A DNA stretch of 64,000 bases from Taxillus chinensis (lineage: Eukaryota > Streptophyta > Magnoliopsida > Santalales > Loranthaceae), in NCBI GenBank assembly GCA_023512835.1, contig CM042088.1:12206078-12270077 (forward strand), given 5' to 3'. The notes under the pieces were generated by a model. It was not told the DNA's origin and searched no databases. It saw only the letters and a program-made list of their open reading frames with translations. Position numbers and translations under genes: made by a program. Below, in pieces: positions 43,933 to 55,538 of this stretch. Positions within the stretch are counted from its first letter, which is position 1. Each line of letters opens with the position of its first letter.

Positions 43933-44845
43933 GCTGGAAAAGGAACTAGCTGAAACTAAAGCAGAACTGGAAAAGGAAAGACAAATCAGTCAAAAGTGGC
44001 AAGATTCTGCTGAAATTGCATCCCACTTTAGGACCACTCCAGATGTTAAAGGTCTAGCCTTAGGTCTAGGTTTCTCTGAAGACCAAATAGCCAAGGCCCA
44101 GACTTACCCTGTGCAAACCAAGTGTCTTGCCGGCTTTGTTCCTGCTAGTAGTGTGCTTCTTGATTGTGGAAAGGAGGTACATATGGCTGTTACTAGTCTA
44201 CCCAAACCAGTAACACCCGAACTCAAAGACCTGGGTACTGTTGCATCTCAGGACAGTGATACAGTAGTTGCTGAGATAGAACTAAAAGCTAAACCTTCAG
44301 TCAACCTGTCCTCTACATCCCAATGCAAGGGTAAGGGTGTAGTTATTCCAGAGATAAAACCAATTAGACACACTACTACATTTGAGACTGGTTCATCCAG
44401 CAAGGCTGCTGCTCTCCAGCTTAAGTTTGTCTCTGATGGTAGAGTTAAGAACGGTCTAGGATATGTGAGAAAACCTAGGAAACCTCTTAACACTCCAGCA
44501 AAACCCTTGAGACAGAGTGTTCAACCCAAACCTGTTAAATGCCTCATATGTTGTGAAGTTGGACACCTCTCCTATCAGTGCAGATTCTACCCTGAGTATC
44601 TTAGGAAGGAGATTGCCACGGAAATCAGGGTAAACTTTAAACAGCTGAATTTCTCTAAAAATCTGCAGTGCAACAACAACTCTGATAGGAAGAAACAAAT
44701 CAGGCACATACAGGCTACCCATTCAAAAGACTTAAAGACCAAACCTGTGAAGAAAACTGTCAAACCTGTGCCTACTAAAGCTGCCAAAGATAATAATAAG
44801 GAAGGAAAATGTGCAAAAAATCTGAAGAAGGATCACCAAAATTAG
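43933..44845 (+). pseudogene. gag: Element F gag, second part
   Basis: The frame after the solo LTR (RLEKELAETKAELEKERQIS) continues the coiled coil. Then come low-complexity Lys/Pro-rich sequence and a second CCHC knuckle, CLICCEVGHLSYQC (about 44540-44580). It ends at TAG 44843-44845 after KKDHQN. The region before the first base (43808-43927) is LTR, not gag, although the frame is open. Element H has the counterpart with SGEIASSFRTDPD where F has SAEIASHFRTTPD. Confidence 0.83.
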
Positions 44846-46320
44846 CATGAAAAGTTAAATCTGCCCCTTCTTATTGGAAACCTAAACTGTCAACTGTAGC
44901 TTTCACTTGCCTAAAGCCCAATCTTAACTGGGCCCCCAAGACTTCGTTGCTCATTGTGCAGGAACAGGTACCTGAAGCTGAAAGCAGCCACTGGAAACAA
45001 AAGTTCAATTCCAGCCAGTGGTATCTTGACAGTGCCTATTTTGTGCACATGATAGATGATGCCTCTCTATTGAGTGAGGTAAGGGAGGTTGCAGCGTCAT
45101 CTGTCACTTTCGGGGACAATAAAAAGGGTAAGATTGTTGGTAAGGGTACTCTCTCTAATGGTTTTGTTTTAATTCAAAATGTATCTGTTGTTCAAGGTCT
45201 TAAACATAACCTGTTGAGCATAAGTCAATTGTGTGACAAGGGTTATGAAGTTCTGTTCACTAAATACACCTGCACAGTTATGGAACCCGTCTCCAAAGAG
45301 GTGAAACTAAATGGGCATAGACAAGGCAATGTCTACAAGTTGGTCTTTGGTAATGCTCAATCTGCTGAACCAATTTGTTTTCTGTCCAAAGCTTCACCTG
45401 ACATTAGTTGGTTGTGGCACAAGAGATTTGGCCATTTAAACTTTAAGACTGTCTAAACTGGCATCTCTTGATTTGGTTGAGGGCTTACCCAAGCATGTTT
45501 ATGACAAAAAACACCCCTGTAGGGATTGTCAGCTGGGTAAGCAGGTTAAACATTCCTTTAAGAGTGTAGATAAAACCTCAATCACACAACCACTCGAACT
45601 TCTGCACATGGACCTATGCGGACCAATTAATGTGTCTTCCCTATCTGGTGCACGATACTTTCTTATAGTAGTAAATACTACACCAGATACACATGGGTCA
45701 TGTTTCTCAAAAACAAAACTGAAACATTTGCGAATCTTGTTGAACTCTTCAATTGGGTCACAAATGTTAAGAGTCTTTCTATTAAATATATTCGTAGCAA
45801 TCATGGCAAGGAATTTGAATTTTTTGATATGTTAGAGTTTTGTACTGAACATGGTATCCAGCATAATTTCTCAGCACCAAGAACTCCACAACAAAATGGA
45901 GTAGCTGAAAGAAAGAATCAAACTTTAGTTGAAGCAGCTAGAACCATGTTGACAGGAGCTCAGTTCCCAAAATCTCTATGGGCTGAAGCTGTTGCCACTG
46001 CTTGTTATGTACAAAACATAACTCTAATCAACAAACGAGCCATGAAAACACCCTATGAGTTATGGAAGGGGAGGAGACCAAACATTGGTCACCTAAGGAT
46101 CTTCGAGTGTACTTGCTACATTCTGAACAATGGCAATGATTACTTGAACAAGTTTGATACCAAATCAGATGATAGATATCTTGTTGGATATTCCATGACC
46201 AGCAAGGCTTATCATGTATTTAATAGAAGAACCAAAGTAGTTGAAAAGTCTATTCATGTTTCTTTTGATGAGACTAACCATGGAATGCAGAAAGGAGACC
46301 CAAATGTAAATGAAGTGTAG
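44846..46320 (+). pseudogene. pol: Element F protease and integrase, with changed active sites
   Basis: Frame 44947-45456 carries the protease site as WYLDSAYFVHM; relatives have DSGCS, so the Gly is Ala and the Cys is Tyr. Integrase: zinc region WHKRFGHLNF, then a shift at about 45456, CRDCQLGKQVKHSF, HMDLCGP (first Asp), a second shift at about 45680-45700, IRSNHGKEF (the second Asp is Asn), PQQNGVAERKN (Glu kept). The end has FECTCYILNNGND and GYSMTSKAYHVFNRRT. It stops at TAG 46318-46320. Protease and integrase are both clearly inactive. Confidence 0.86.
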
Positions 46321-48211
46321 GACATTGTCATTGTAGAAGACTAAGACACAGATAATCCCACTACAACAGAAACAATGGAAGATACACCTGAACCCAATGA
46401 ACATAAAGCTGAACTGGTAGCTGAGGAACCAAGTCAAAAATCAACAGAAAATCATGAATCTAACATTCAACCTGTTCAGACTCTGCCACTTCTACCAGCT
46501 CAAGAGTCTGACATTGAGCAATTGGGCATTCATCATGAAGAAAGAGAAGACCTTCCAAAGGCAAGAAGAAGGTTAAAGGACCACTCTTCTGAACTGATAA
46601 TGGGAGATCCTGCTGCTTAAGTCAAAACAAGGGCTGCCACACTTCATGAAAACCTGTATATGTGTTTCCTATCACAAGTGGAGCCAAAGTCAGTTGATGA
46701 TGCAGTTTAGGATCACCATTGGATTGATGCGATGCAAGAAGAATTAAATCAGTTCAAAAGACAGAAAGTATGGGAGTTGGTTAACAGGCCCAGATCACAG
46801 CAAGTCATTGGCGTGAAATGGATCTTCAGAAATAAACTTGATGCTGATGGTGTTGTAATCAGAAACAAGGCCAGACTGGTTGCAAAAGGATACAAACAAG
46901 AAGAAGAAATCGACTATGATGAAACATTTGTACCAGTTGCTAGACTGGAGGCCATTCGCATGTTCTTAGCATATGCAGCATTCAAGGACTTCAAAGTTTA
47001 TCAGATGGATATCAAGAGTGCTTTCTTGAATGGAGACCTCCAAGAAGAAATCTATGTTGAACAACCACCCGGATTTCTAGAGCCAAACCAAGAGCACAAA
47101 GTATACAAACTGAAAAAGGCTCTTTATGGACTAAAACAAGCTCCTAGAGCGTGGTATGAAACATTGTCAGAGTTTCTGATCAAGAATAAGTTTAGAAAAG
47201 GCAAGATTGACCCCACACTGTTTCTCAAGGAAGGAAAAGGATCACCCTTGATCGTCCGGATTTATGTGGATGACATCATTTTTGGATTAAGGGATAAAAA
47301 GCAATTTGGAGACTTCTCCCATCTAATGAAAAGTGAATATGAAATGAGTATGATGGGAGAACTCTCATTCTTCCTTGGATTGGAGGTCAAACAGTTGGAG
47401 GATGGGATTTTTATCAGTCAAACCAAATATACAAAGGAGATACTGAAGAAGTTTAAGATGACTGATGTGACACACATGAAAACTCCCATCCCTACAAACG
47501 CCAAATTGGATATGAATGAATCAGGCAAGGAGGTGGATATCTCAGAATACAGAAGCATGATTGGATCCTTACTGTACCTGACAGCAAGCAGACCTGACAT
47601 AATATTTGCAACATGCATCTGTGCCAGATACCAAGCTAATCCCAAGGAATCCCACTTGTCACATGTCAAGAGGATTATGCGGTATCTAAAGGGAACAGAG
47701 AATTTGGGACTATGGTATCCAAGAGAGTCTGATTTCAAACTGAGAGGATATTCAGATGCAGACTTTGCAAGATGCAGGATTGATAGAAAGAGCACAAGTG
47801 GAACATGCCAACTTCTTGGCAACAGACTTGTATCCTGGTTTAGCAAGAAACAGAATTCAGTTTCAACCTCCACAGTTGAAGCTGAATATATTCTTCCGAG
47901 AAGTCTGTTGTGCTCAATTGCTTTGGATGGCCAGTCAACTTTCAGACTATGGGTTTAACCTGAAGGCCGTGCCTCTGTACTGTGACAATACAAGCGCCAT
48001 TGCAATCTCCAACAATCCTGTTATGCAGCCCAAAACCAAGCACATTGAGGTCAGATATCACTTCATACGTGACCATGTGCTAAAGAAAGACATTTCCCTG
48101 GAGTATATATCCACTGATGACCAGCTTGCCGACATATTCACCAAACCACTGCAAGAAGCCAGGTTGAATGAACTTCTGACAAAACTTGGCATGTTAGATT
48201 TAAATTCATAA
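46321..48211 (+). pseudogene. pol: Element F reverse transcriptase and RNase H
   Basis: After an acidic, stop-broken linker (46375-46620), frame 46732-47958 gives a nearly full copia [67 protein letters not shown], and the catalytic YVDD in [10 protein letters not shown]. RNase H follows: [38 protein letters not shown] shift near 47885 moves to frame 47756-48211 (YCDNTSAIAISNNPV, KTKHIEVRYHFIRD, DIFTKPLQ). RT is the best-kept domain of F; YVDD and the RNase H acidic residues are present. Confidence 0.88.
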
Positions 48212-49479
48212 ATCTCATAACATGTCGTGTGTTTCATTTCAACCTAATTACCTGTGCATGAACATAAGTACGACACTATTAATAACTGTTTATGTCTCCA
48301 TGAAAATTAGTAATGGCTAAGTGTGATTCATGCATGTCTACAGCGAGAAAGTGAGAAATCACATGGATGAAACTTGCCACCTCTGAACCTGGTTCAAGTC
48401 TTTTATGCAACCTGTCGTGAACCCTCAAGTCTTGAGTGAAATGAGTGCAATTCCATTTATGTTTAAATTAAATGATATTCCTATTACTTGTCATTTTCAT
48501 TCTGAGCGAATATCACCTGTGTGGCATTGCATTCATTAACTAGCAGGAACTGTTGTATCTCATGGTACTGTTGGCTTGCACGGAAAGGATCCTCAATGAT
48601 TTAATGCTTAAAGGATGACTGGGACTGTAGTATTTGAGAATCATAAAAAGCCTATTACTTAAAAAGAGCCGCTATCTTTCACTAGAAAAAGGCAAGGTGA
48701 AAAAGGCAAAATGATAATAGACAATAGATTGAATGCCTATCTTAGGGGGAGTCCTCACTATTCCCCTTGATTGTGTCTCTGTTAGAGTAATAGTTGGAGG
48801 TCAAATTGAATGATCTTGTGATTTAAAAAGATACTATGTTGAGCTCTGTCCATGTAAAAAGGCTCATGAATAAGCACTGAAAAATTGTGCTCCATAAAAG
48901 AAAAGAGACAACTCACACAGACAAGCTGAATGATCAAACTCCAAACTCTACCTGTACTATGTTGTAAATTAGGCAATGATAGAGTGTGTGTTCTGATTCT
49001 CAATAGGGCCATCTTATCTCTCAAGTCATCTATGCTGAACTGAAAATCATTGTTGGATCAGGGTTGTGGTAAGATTCGGTTGACCGTGAGCATACCAAAC
49101 AGTGTAATTCTAGTTCCTGAATCAAACTCACATGCTGATCCGAGAGTGAGAGGGTGAGGCCTCCGCTGAGTGAGTTTTGCTAAATATGTGAGGAGAATCT
49201 AAATTCATGAGTGGGTTGCTGCAATTGGTAAACCATGGTTTACTGGATGCTATGTTAACATAGTGATCATTTTCTCGCACAAGATGTAGTGTGACGAAGT
49301 ACTTAGTCATTTCTAAGGTAAATGGAGAGTTAAATGGCAGTGATACAGTAGCCATACATGTAAACTAGATATTACGGTTGAAAGAAATCAAGTTCTGAGC
49401 ACGTAATTTCAATTCCATTCACAACACTGTTCATCATGAATAATATTATGTGAGTTGTCATATACATCTCATGTGTGTT
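48212..49479 (+). other. Element F spacer after pol
   Basis: Noncoding. It contains one polypurine-like run, CTTAGGGGGAG (48741-48751), as known inside Sireviruses. The short frames in it match nothing I recognise. Confidence 0.6.
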
Positions 49480-50066
49480 GTTAAGTGTTGAAAAAGTCCA
49501 AAGAAATCCACCGCTCGCTGAATTCGCAGTCGACCTCGAAGCAAACTGCATTGAAGAAATGCGGGATCGAAGATTGCTGCTTCAAAGCCTTGAAGGTCAT
49601 AGCCTCGAAGCATCCTAATGCAGCTTCGTAGAGTCGTAGTCCAAAGGATCGAAGCGAGACGGAATCTATCACTTACTACTCAAGCATCGCAGACACATCA
49701 GCACGTCACTGTGCACTTAAAATTAAACTTACACCGACTTAAGGGGTGATGTGCACTCGTTGCTTGAGTACTCCAGCGGGTGGATCCGGATAATAAAAGA
49801 CGGGTCAGAGAAAAGAACGCGGACCATGAAGACGAACCGACAGAGTGAGTGACTTCTACGATACACTTCTCAACTCATATATAAGTCATTGATAGAGACG
49901 GAGCTCAAAGGTATGTTCGTTGTTTTCACACTCGAACCCTAACCCTAGAACTCTCTCTCTCTCTCTCTCTTCGATTCTGTCTCCTTCTCTCTTTCTCTCT
50001 CCTCTGACCACCTTCGAACCTTACAATCTCTCTCTACGAGTGTCTCTTTCTCTCTCTACAAGCTAA
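49480..50066 (+). promoter_or_regulatory. Candidate promoter of F third ORF with LTR-type words
   Basis: From 49520 to 49670 the words CCTCGAAGC (twice), GATCGAAG (three times) and CTTCGTAGAGTCGTAG match the array of F's own LTR. Further on there is CATATATAAGTC (about 49876, TATA-like) and a CT-rich stretch (49948-50062) right before the ATG at 50067, again as in LTR leaders. The combination looks like an internal promoter; no transcript data are at hand. Confidence 0.45.
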
Positions 50067-53061
50067 ATGGCAGGACCAAGCTCATCGATGGCCAACAATC
50101 TACGCAACATCGTCCTGGGATTCATCATCGACTAGGAAGCCATAGGCGATGCCAAAGTCATCTGGCTGAACGAATTCAGAAGTCGCCTCGATGAAACCGG
50201 TATTGCGTCTATCTGCTCAGGGTTACAAGACTTACTGATAGAAGATGTCGCGGAATTTTACGAAACCATGGCATTCGCTGGAGATGACCTGGTGGGAACT
50301 GTACACGGAGTGGAGATTCGAATCTCTGCCGAAACGCTCAAAAATGCACTTCCACTCCTGAAAGGTAACTTTGATTCTCTTCCTAGTCTCTCCAGAGAAG
50401 AGTGTAAGTCTTTTCTTGGGTATTCCAATCCCGGAAAGCAAGGCCGGGGAACCCTGAAGATTGAGTTTTTCGGTTAGGCGCTGGCGACTCTCATAGTCAC
50501 CAAACAGTGCCTATTGTGTAAGAAGACTGCTCATCACTCTGCAAGTCATGAGCAGATGAAGATCATGTGCAGTGTTCTACAGGGAAGACAAGTAGACTGG
50601 GAACTCAGATACACTCCATGATCAAAAGCAAGAAAGGACACTTTGGACTACTTCTCACCAAAGTCCTCAGGTTCCTAAACCCTGACGTATTCTACAACAG
50701 ACCTTCAGTGCCACTGCCGACCAAATACATCTTTAAAAGCATTTATGAGGATGGTCAGCTGGAGATCAAGTCAATGAAGAGGCCTGAGTCAAGTGCAAGA
50801 AGTCATGCAGAGACACAGCCAGCTCTATACGAGCCCCAGCTCGCATACCACGACAACCGGTTCGTGTCTCACAAACTTCTAGGGGCTCCTCTGCATCCGT
50901 CGCAATGATACATATAGCTGAAGTGGTGGAGAACATTGCCAGAACTCATCTCCCCACTGATTCTACACCTGAGGAGGCCCCTACTGCTGAGCTGTCCAAG
51001 GATACTACAGAAGTAAGAGTACCTGCAGATGGAGGGCAGACACCAGCATAGGAAACCCCAGAGGATAGGGGTACTACACCTGTACTGTTGAGCACTCTTG
51101 GGGAGTCTGAGCTAGAAGATTTTTATATGGAATATGCCAAGGCTCATATGACCCCCACAGATTTATGAAAGGCATGGATTACCTTTGGTAAACAGATGGT
51201 AGATAGAGACCATCTGATTAATTGGTTAGTTGATCAGGGTCTTATAAGAAGAGACCCAGTGGAAGCCATATCAGTGGTTGCCCCATCTCCCATCATGGTG
51301 GACTCACCTACCATATCTACTCCATATGATGCTGAGGTGGTAGGAATTGTTGTAGAAGAAGAAGCAGAAGAAGAAGAAACTCTTGGTGCTGCAGCCAGTG
51401 ACTCTGATGCAGGAGCTGTCCCACAAGTCCCTGAGACTGTGGAAAGGACTAACATGGCCACACCATCTGCACCTGTCTTTCATCAAGTGGCCACTCAAGT
51501 GAGTGAGGAGTTTGTAGCCAATATCCCAATGGCTATCCCAGTACCAGCTGCGTCTCACTCACGTTCTCTGATGGCCGAAGAAGTAGATCTTCTGGCAAGC
51601 ATGGTCATTAAGAAACTGATTTCCTCTGGCATCCTCAAGACATCAGTATCTCAGGCCTTTGAAGAACGACTGGCTACCATGAAGTCAAGTATGGAAGAGG
51701 TACGAACTCAAGTTGAATTATCAGACCGTACCCTCGACAAGGTGCAGCAAGAAATGACATCACTCACAAGTGTGACCACAGATGGGTTTAGACATCTGGA
51801 GGAACACTGTGAAGACATCAAAGGAGCTTACTAGAGACAATACAAAGGACTCAGTACAACTCTGGGAGCTATTCTTTCGGAATGTCATCATCTTGCCAGT
51901 GGCGAAATATCTCTTACTGTCAAAAACACACTCCCACAGCCATCCGACCAACCTGCACCTGAACCAGTAGATACTCCACAGCCAGCTGTGCCTTCCCCGA
52001 GCCACTCACCACCTCTATCTACTGCCACTTACATGTGTGGGCAAAAGCGTGCACATAAAACCACAGTCATCACCGATTCTGATGATGATGATGATGATGT
52101 TGCCATTGCAACCCGCATGAAGAAGCAGTCAGCTGCTCCCTACTAACCCTCTTTTTCCACTCAACCTGGTCCTTCCACTACCCATCCAAGTGCGGCTGAG
52201 TACACCATGCCTGCTTCACCTACTAAACCAGCCGCTACTACCACCGACCAACCATTCGCCCCACCTCGCATTATAACAACTAGAGGCACCTCAGCTGAAC
52301 TGGCTGCATTCAACACTTATGTTGCTGGGGATACCACTGCAAGGACTTGTGGCTATGAAGCCTTCTTCACCGGACCTAACCTGTGTCGACTACTACATGA
52401 CGGTGAAGAAATGGATAATATTGAGATGACTCAGTTCATCTTCGCACAGAAGTCATTCCTCGAGAAGCTACCTCTCCATATCCGCAGAGATACTAGGGTG
52501 GAACTCTGTTTGCCGATCATGTAGGCTCAGCTCCTCAATGATGCAACAATGATCGAGATTATACAGGGTCGCAGATATGAGAACTCCTTCCGTCCCTGGA
52601 ATGAGGTAGACCATGTGCTCATCCCCTACTTGTCCACATCCCCGCACTGGTTTCTTCTCGATCTTGACTTCAAGAACCAATAGATCGTCATCTTCGACTC
52701 CAAACCTAGTACTTTACTAATCTATCGGCGTGAACAACTGTGTGAATTCAATCACACTCTCACTCGTGTCATGCAAGGATATTCGCATGGGTGTGGTGGC
52801 TATCATCTCTCCAAACCGATGGAAATTACGCGAGTCAAGCAAGACGTTCCTGCTCAGGATGATGCTCATAGCTGCGGCTTCTATGTTTGCCATTACATTC
52901 GCATCCTGACCACCAACGGGTTCCCAGCTCTCGTGCCTGAATTTGATCGTGTGAGCAGTCGAGCGGCCTCGTTACACTTGACTCCTGCTCAACTCCTGCA
53001 CGAGCAAGCTGCTGCTTTTTTGTTTACACAGAGTGTATTGTACTTTGAATTTAACTCATAA
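50067..53061 (+). pseudogene. Element F third ORF: same N domain as D plus Ulp1-like (C48) protease, broken
   Basis: ATG at 50067 (MAGPSSSMANN), with TAG at 50133-50135. The N domain includes LLIEDVAEFYETMAFAGDD, RISAETLKNALPLLKG and, after a shift near 50590, LLTKVLRFLNPDVFYNR and KYIFKSIYEDGQLE. These line up with D's EEMTEFYNN, ISADIIQDCFNLPE, LLTHILKYQHPSVFGVL and FIIRDFSEDG. A Val/Glu-rich and coiled middle follows (51196-51834). From about 52207 one frame with two TAG stops gives the protease: His in PHWFLLDLDF, Asp in VIFDSK, QDDAHSCGFYVC with Gln-x5-Cys. So the catalytic residues remain although the gene has stops and shifts. No membrane helix is seen. Confidence 0.75.
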
Positions 53062-53471
53062 CTGTCTTGTACTCTAATTCCTTGTACACTGCATTTCTTG
53101 CTTTTCACTTTTCTGTGTACTTACTTTCTGTCAGATACCTTTTATACATGTCTTTGCTCTGCTGCCTGCTGTTCTGTACTTTCTTCCATTGCTCCCATGA
53201 GGTTTGTGTTCTGGTGCTTGTTCCTTACCCCAGAAAGGGGGAGTGTTTCTCAAGGGGAGCAAGTTCGTAGGGGGAGCTATCTTTGATAGGAGCCAGCTAA
53301 CGCAGCCTTCATGCCTACGGGGGAGAGGAGTGTGTATTTGTGAACTTTTGACTCCTCCAAATTCGTTATATGCAAAGACATCTTCTGATTAATCTAAAAT
53401 TGCCCATCAAACTTGTAGTCTCAGACTTCATGTACTCACCCGTTGTCAACTTACATTAAATAGGGGGAGAT
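53062..53471 (+). other. Element F 3' noncoding sequence with five polypurine runs
   Basis: AAAGGGGGAG (53234), AAGGGGAG (53252), TAGGGGGAG (53269), ACGGGGGAGAGGAG (53317) and TAGGGGGAGA (53461), the last touching the LTR start at 53472. Several PPT-like copies are a known Sirevirus trait. Confidence 0.75.
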
Positions 53472-55538
53472 TGTTGGAAACACAAGATTTGATGAAGCTG
53501 CCAAATTATAATCTAAGTCTGGAGACTTGAAGAACCGAAGGTCGTAGGGTCTAAGAGTCGTAGTTCGTAGAAGTAAAACTATCACAGGACACGATTGGCA
53601 GGAGGCTCGCAAACTCGTAGGGTCTGGAGACTCAAAGTGAAACAGTGATAGAACATTGCGACTCATAGATCCAAGGTCGAAGGTCGTAGAGTCATAGTAC
53701 GGAAAAGAGAGCGTTACTGCAAGCGTCAATAAGTTTGGAGGCTCGTAGAGTCGAAGAATTCTTAAGAACAATAACCAAAACTAAATGACTCGTAGACTCG
53801 TAGACTCGCAACCCGTAGAACTGTAGAGTCCCCAAAAATACTTAAGTCAATTAACAGAACTTAAACTACCACTAGACTCGAAGACTCGTAGAGTCGTAGA
53901 GTCGAAGCCTTAGAACACTGTTAAGAAAACAGGACTCGTAGACTTGTAGATCGAAAGTTACAGAGTCGAAGCCTTCGAACAGTGTTAAGAAAACTGGACT
54001 CGTAGACTTGTAGATTGAAAGTGATAGAGTCGAAGCCGTCGAACACTGTTAAAAACATTGGACCCATAGACTCGTAGGATTGAAGGTCGAAGAGTCGATG
54101 CTATAAAGGCTGGCAAACAAATGAAACTGTAACTCAAGGGTCGTAGAGTCGTAGACTCATAGACTCGTAGACTCAAGGGATACAGTCACTATAAAGAAAT
54201 TGCCACACTTTCAGACTCAGAGATCGATGGTTGAGAGTTGTAGCTAAAGGGTCGTAGCCATACAGAAACTCAGTTTATGAGCCTCTGTGAAAGACTAAGT
54301 AAGAAAAGCGAAGTTTAAGACTCGTAGAGTCAAAGATTTTTAGAACCATTTAGTCAAATATAGTAAACTGAGAGACCCGAAGGTCGTAGACCCACAAAAC
54401 TAGGGTCATAAACTCGTAGCTATAATAACAGGTAGATTAGATGGACTCAAAGAAGTCACTCTAAGCGATTATTCTAAGAGTCGCAGACTCGCAGAGTCAT
54501 AGACTTTAGTTAACGGAGTGACACAAAAGGCTAATCCATCCTGAACTCTAGCCTCGAAGACTCGAAGATATGAGTCGTAGACTCACAGAAACACTATAAA
54601 GCCTGAAGCAAAACTTCGCAACTTCTGACAGGTTCTAACTGAAATCTTCGAGTCACCGAACCTACGATGTATCTACCTTCGAGGCAGACTTACAACCTTA
54701 AACACAGCCACTTAGCGATATTGTCAGCTAGGGTTTGTACAGCAAGTCTGCGCTGTCCCAAGCAGTTAAGCACATTAATGACACATTAATTGCTGCCAAC
54801 TACCACCCACGGATGAACGACCAAGATCGACTGCATGCCAAATGCGCAATATGGGCATCTGATCTACAAATCAAAGCAGATCAACCCATCCCCTGACATT
54901 TCGCATTTTCAGTGGCGGGAAGTCAGTCTGTCGGGATGGACATCATGGCGCATGAGCACTTTAATCTTAAAAATGTCTCTCACGCACTTAACGACAAAAT
55001 CAAGAGTTTAACCTGTCTCTCAAAAGAAGGAAATACACAGAACACAAGAAGGTGGTTCTGACACACTTGAAATAAATAATCCTTTGAAGAACCAACAAGA
55101 AAGAGTTCCAACGATGAGAGAGAGAGAGAGAGAGAGACAAAGAGAGAATATTGAGAAGTGTTGTGCGCCACGGTGAATCAAGAATAGGAGAGCAATCCAT
55201 CTGATTACTCAAGAACCTTTTGTTCATCAAAGATCTAGCACTTGCATTAAGTTTTAATCTCTGTGTTGTTTGTTTTCCACACTTCGATCTATCATAAACC
55301 ATCTCTTTCACAACTAAGATTTGTTGAAAAAAGAGCATTTACTCTTATCTCAGTTTTGTCTGATAGTTCATCATCACTCACGTTATCCTCACAACACTAC
55401 TGTCACCTTTTCCATAAATACTTCCATCATAGTCATCTGTAGAGAAATCCGAAGCCAGCTAACAGTCTAGCTTTCATCATAGTCACACACGAAGAAAGTC
55501 TATTCACCCCCCCCTCTAGACTCACTTTGGGACCTACA
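53472..55538 (+). repeat. Element F 3' LTR (2067 bp)
   Basis: Partner of 38435-40514 with the same ends and the same word array (53500-54670). The 3' flank AAAAT does not repeat the left flank TACCT. Confidence 0.92.

Larger units (their letters stand above)
38435..55538 (+). mobile_element. Element F: Sirevirus-like Ty1/copia retrotransposon with a third, Ulp1-type ORF
   Basis: LTRs at 38435-40514 and 53472-55538 (TGTTGGAAACAC...GGGACCTACA), PBS TGGTATCAGAGC (40517), gag with coiled coil, protease, integrase, RT, RNase H, a long spacer, a third ORF and several polypurine runs before the 3' LTR. The CACCCCCCCTCTAGACTCA block at the LTR end, the large size and the multiple PPTs are Sirevirus hallmarks. 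A C-family solo LTR (42102-43927) splits gag. The 5-bp flanks differ (TACCT left, AAAAT right), so no target duplication survives. All ORFs have lesions. Confidence 0.9.
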
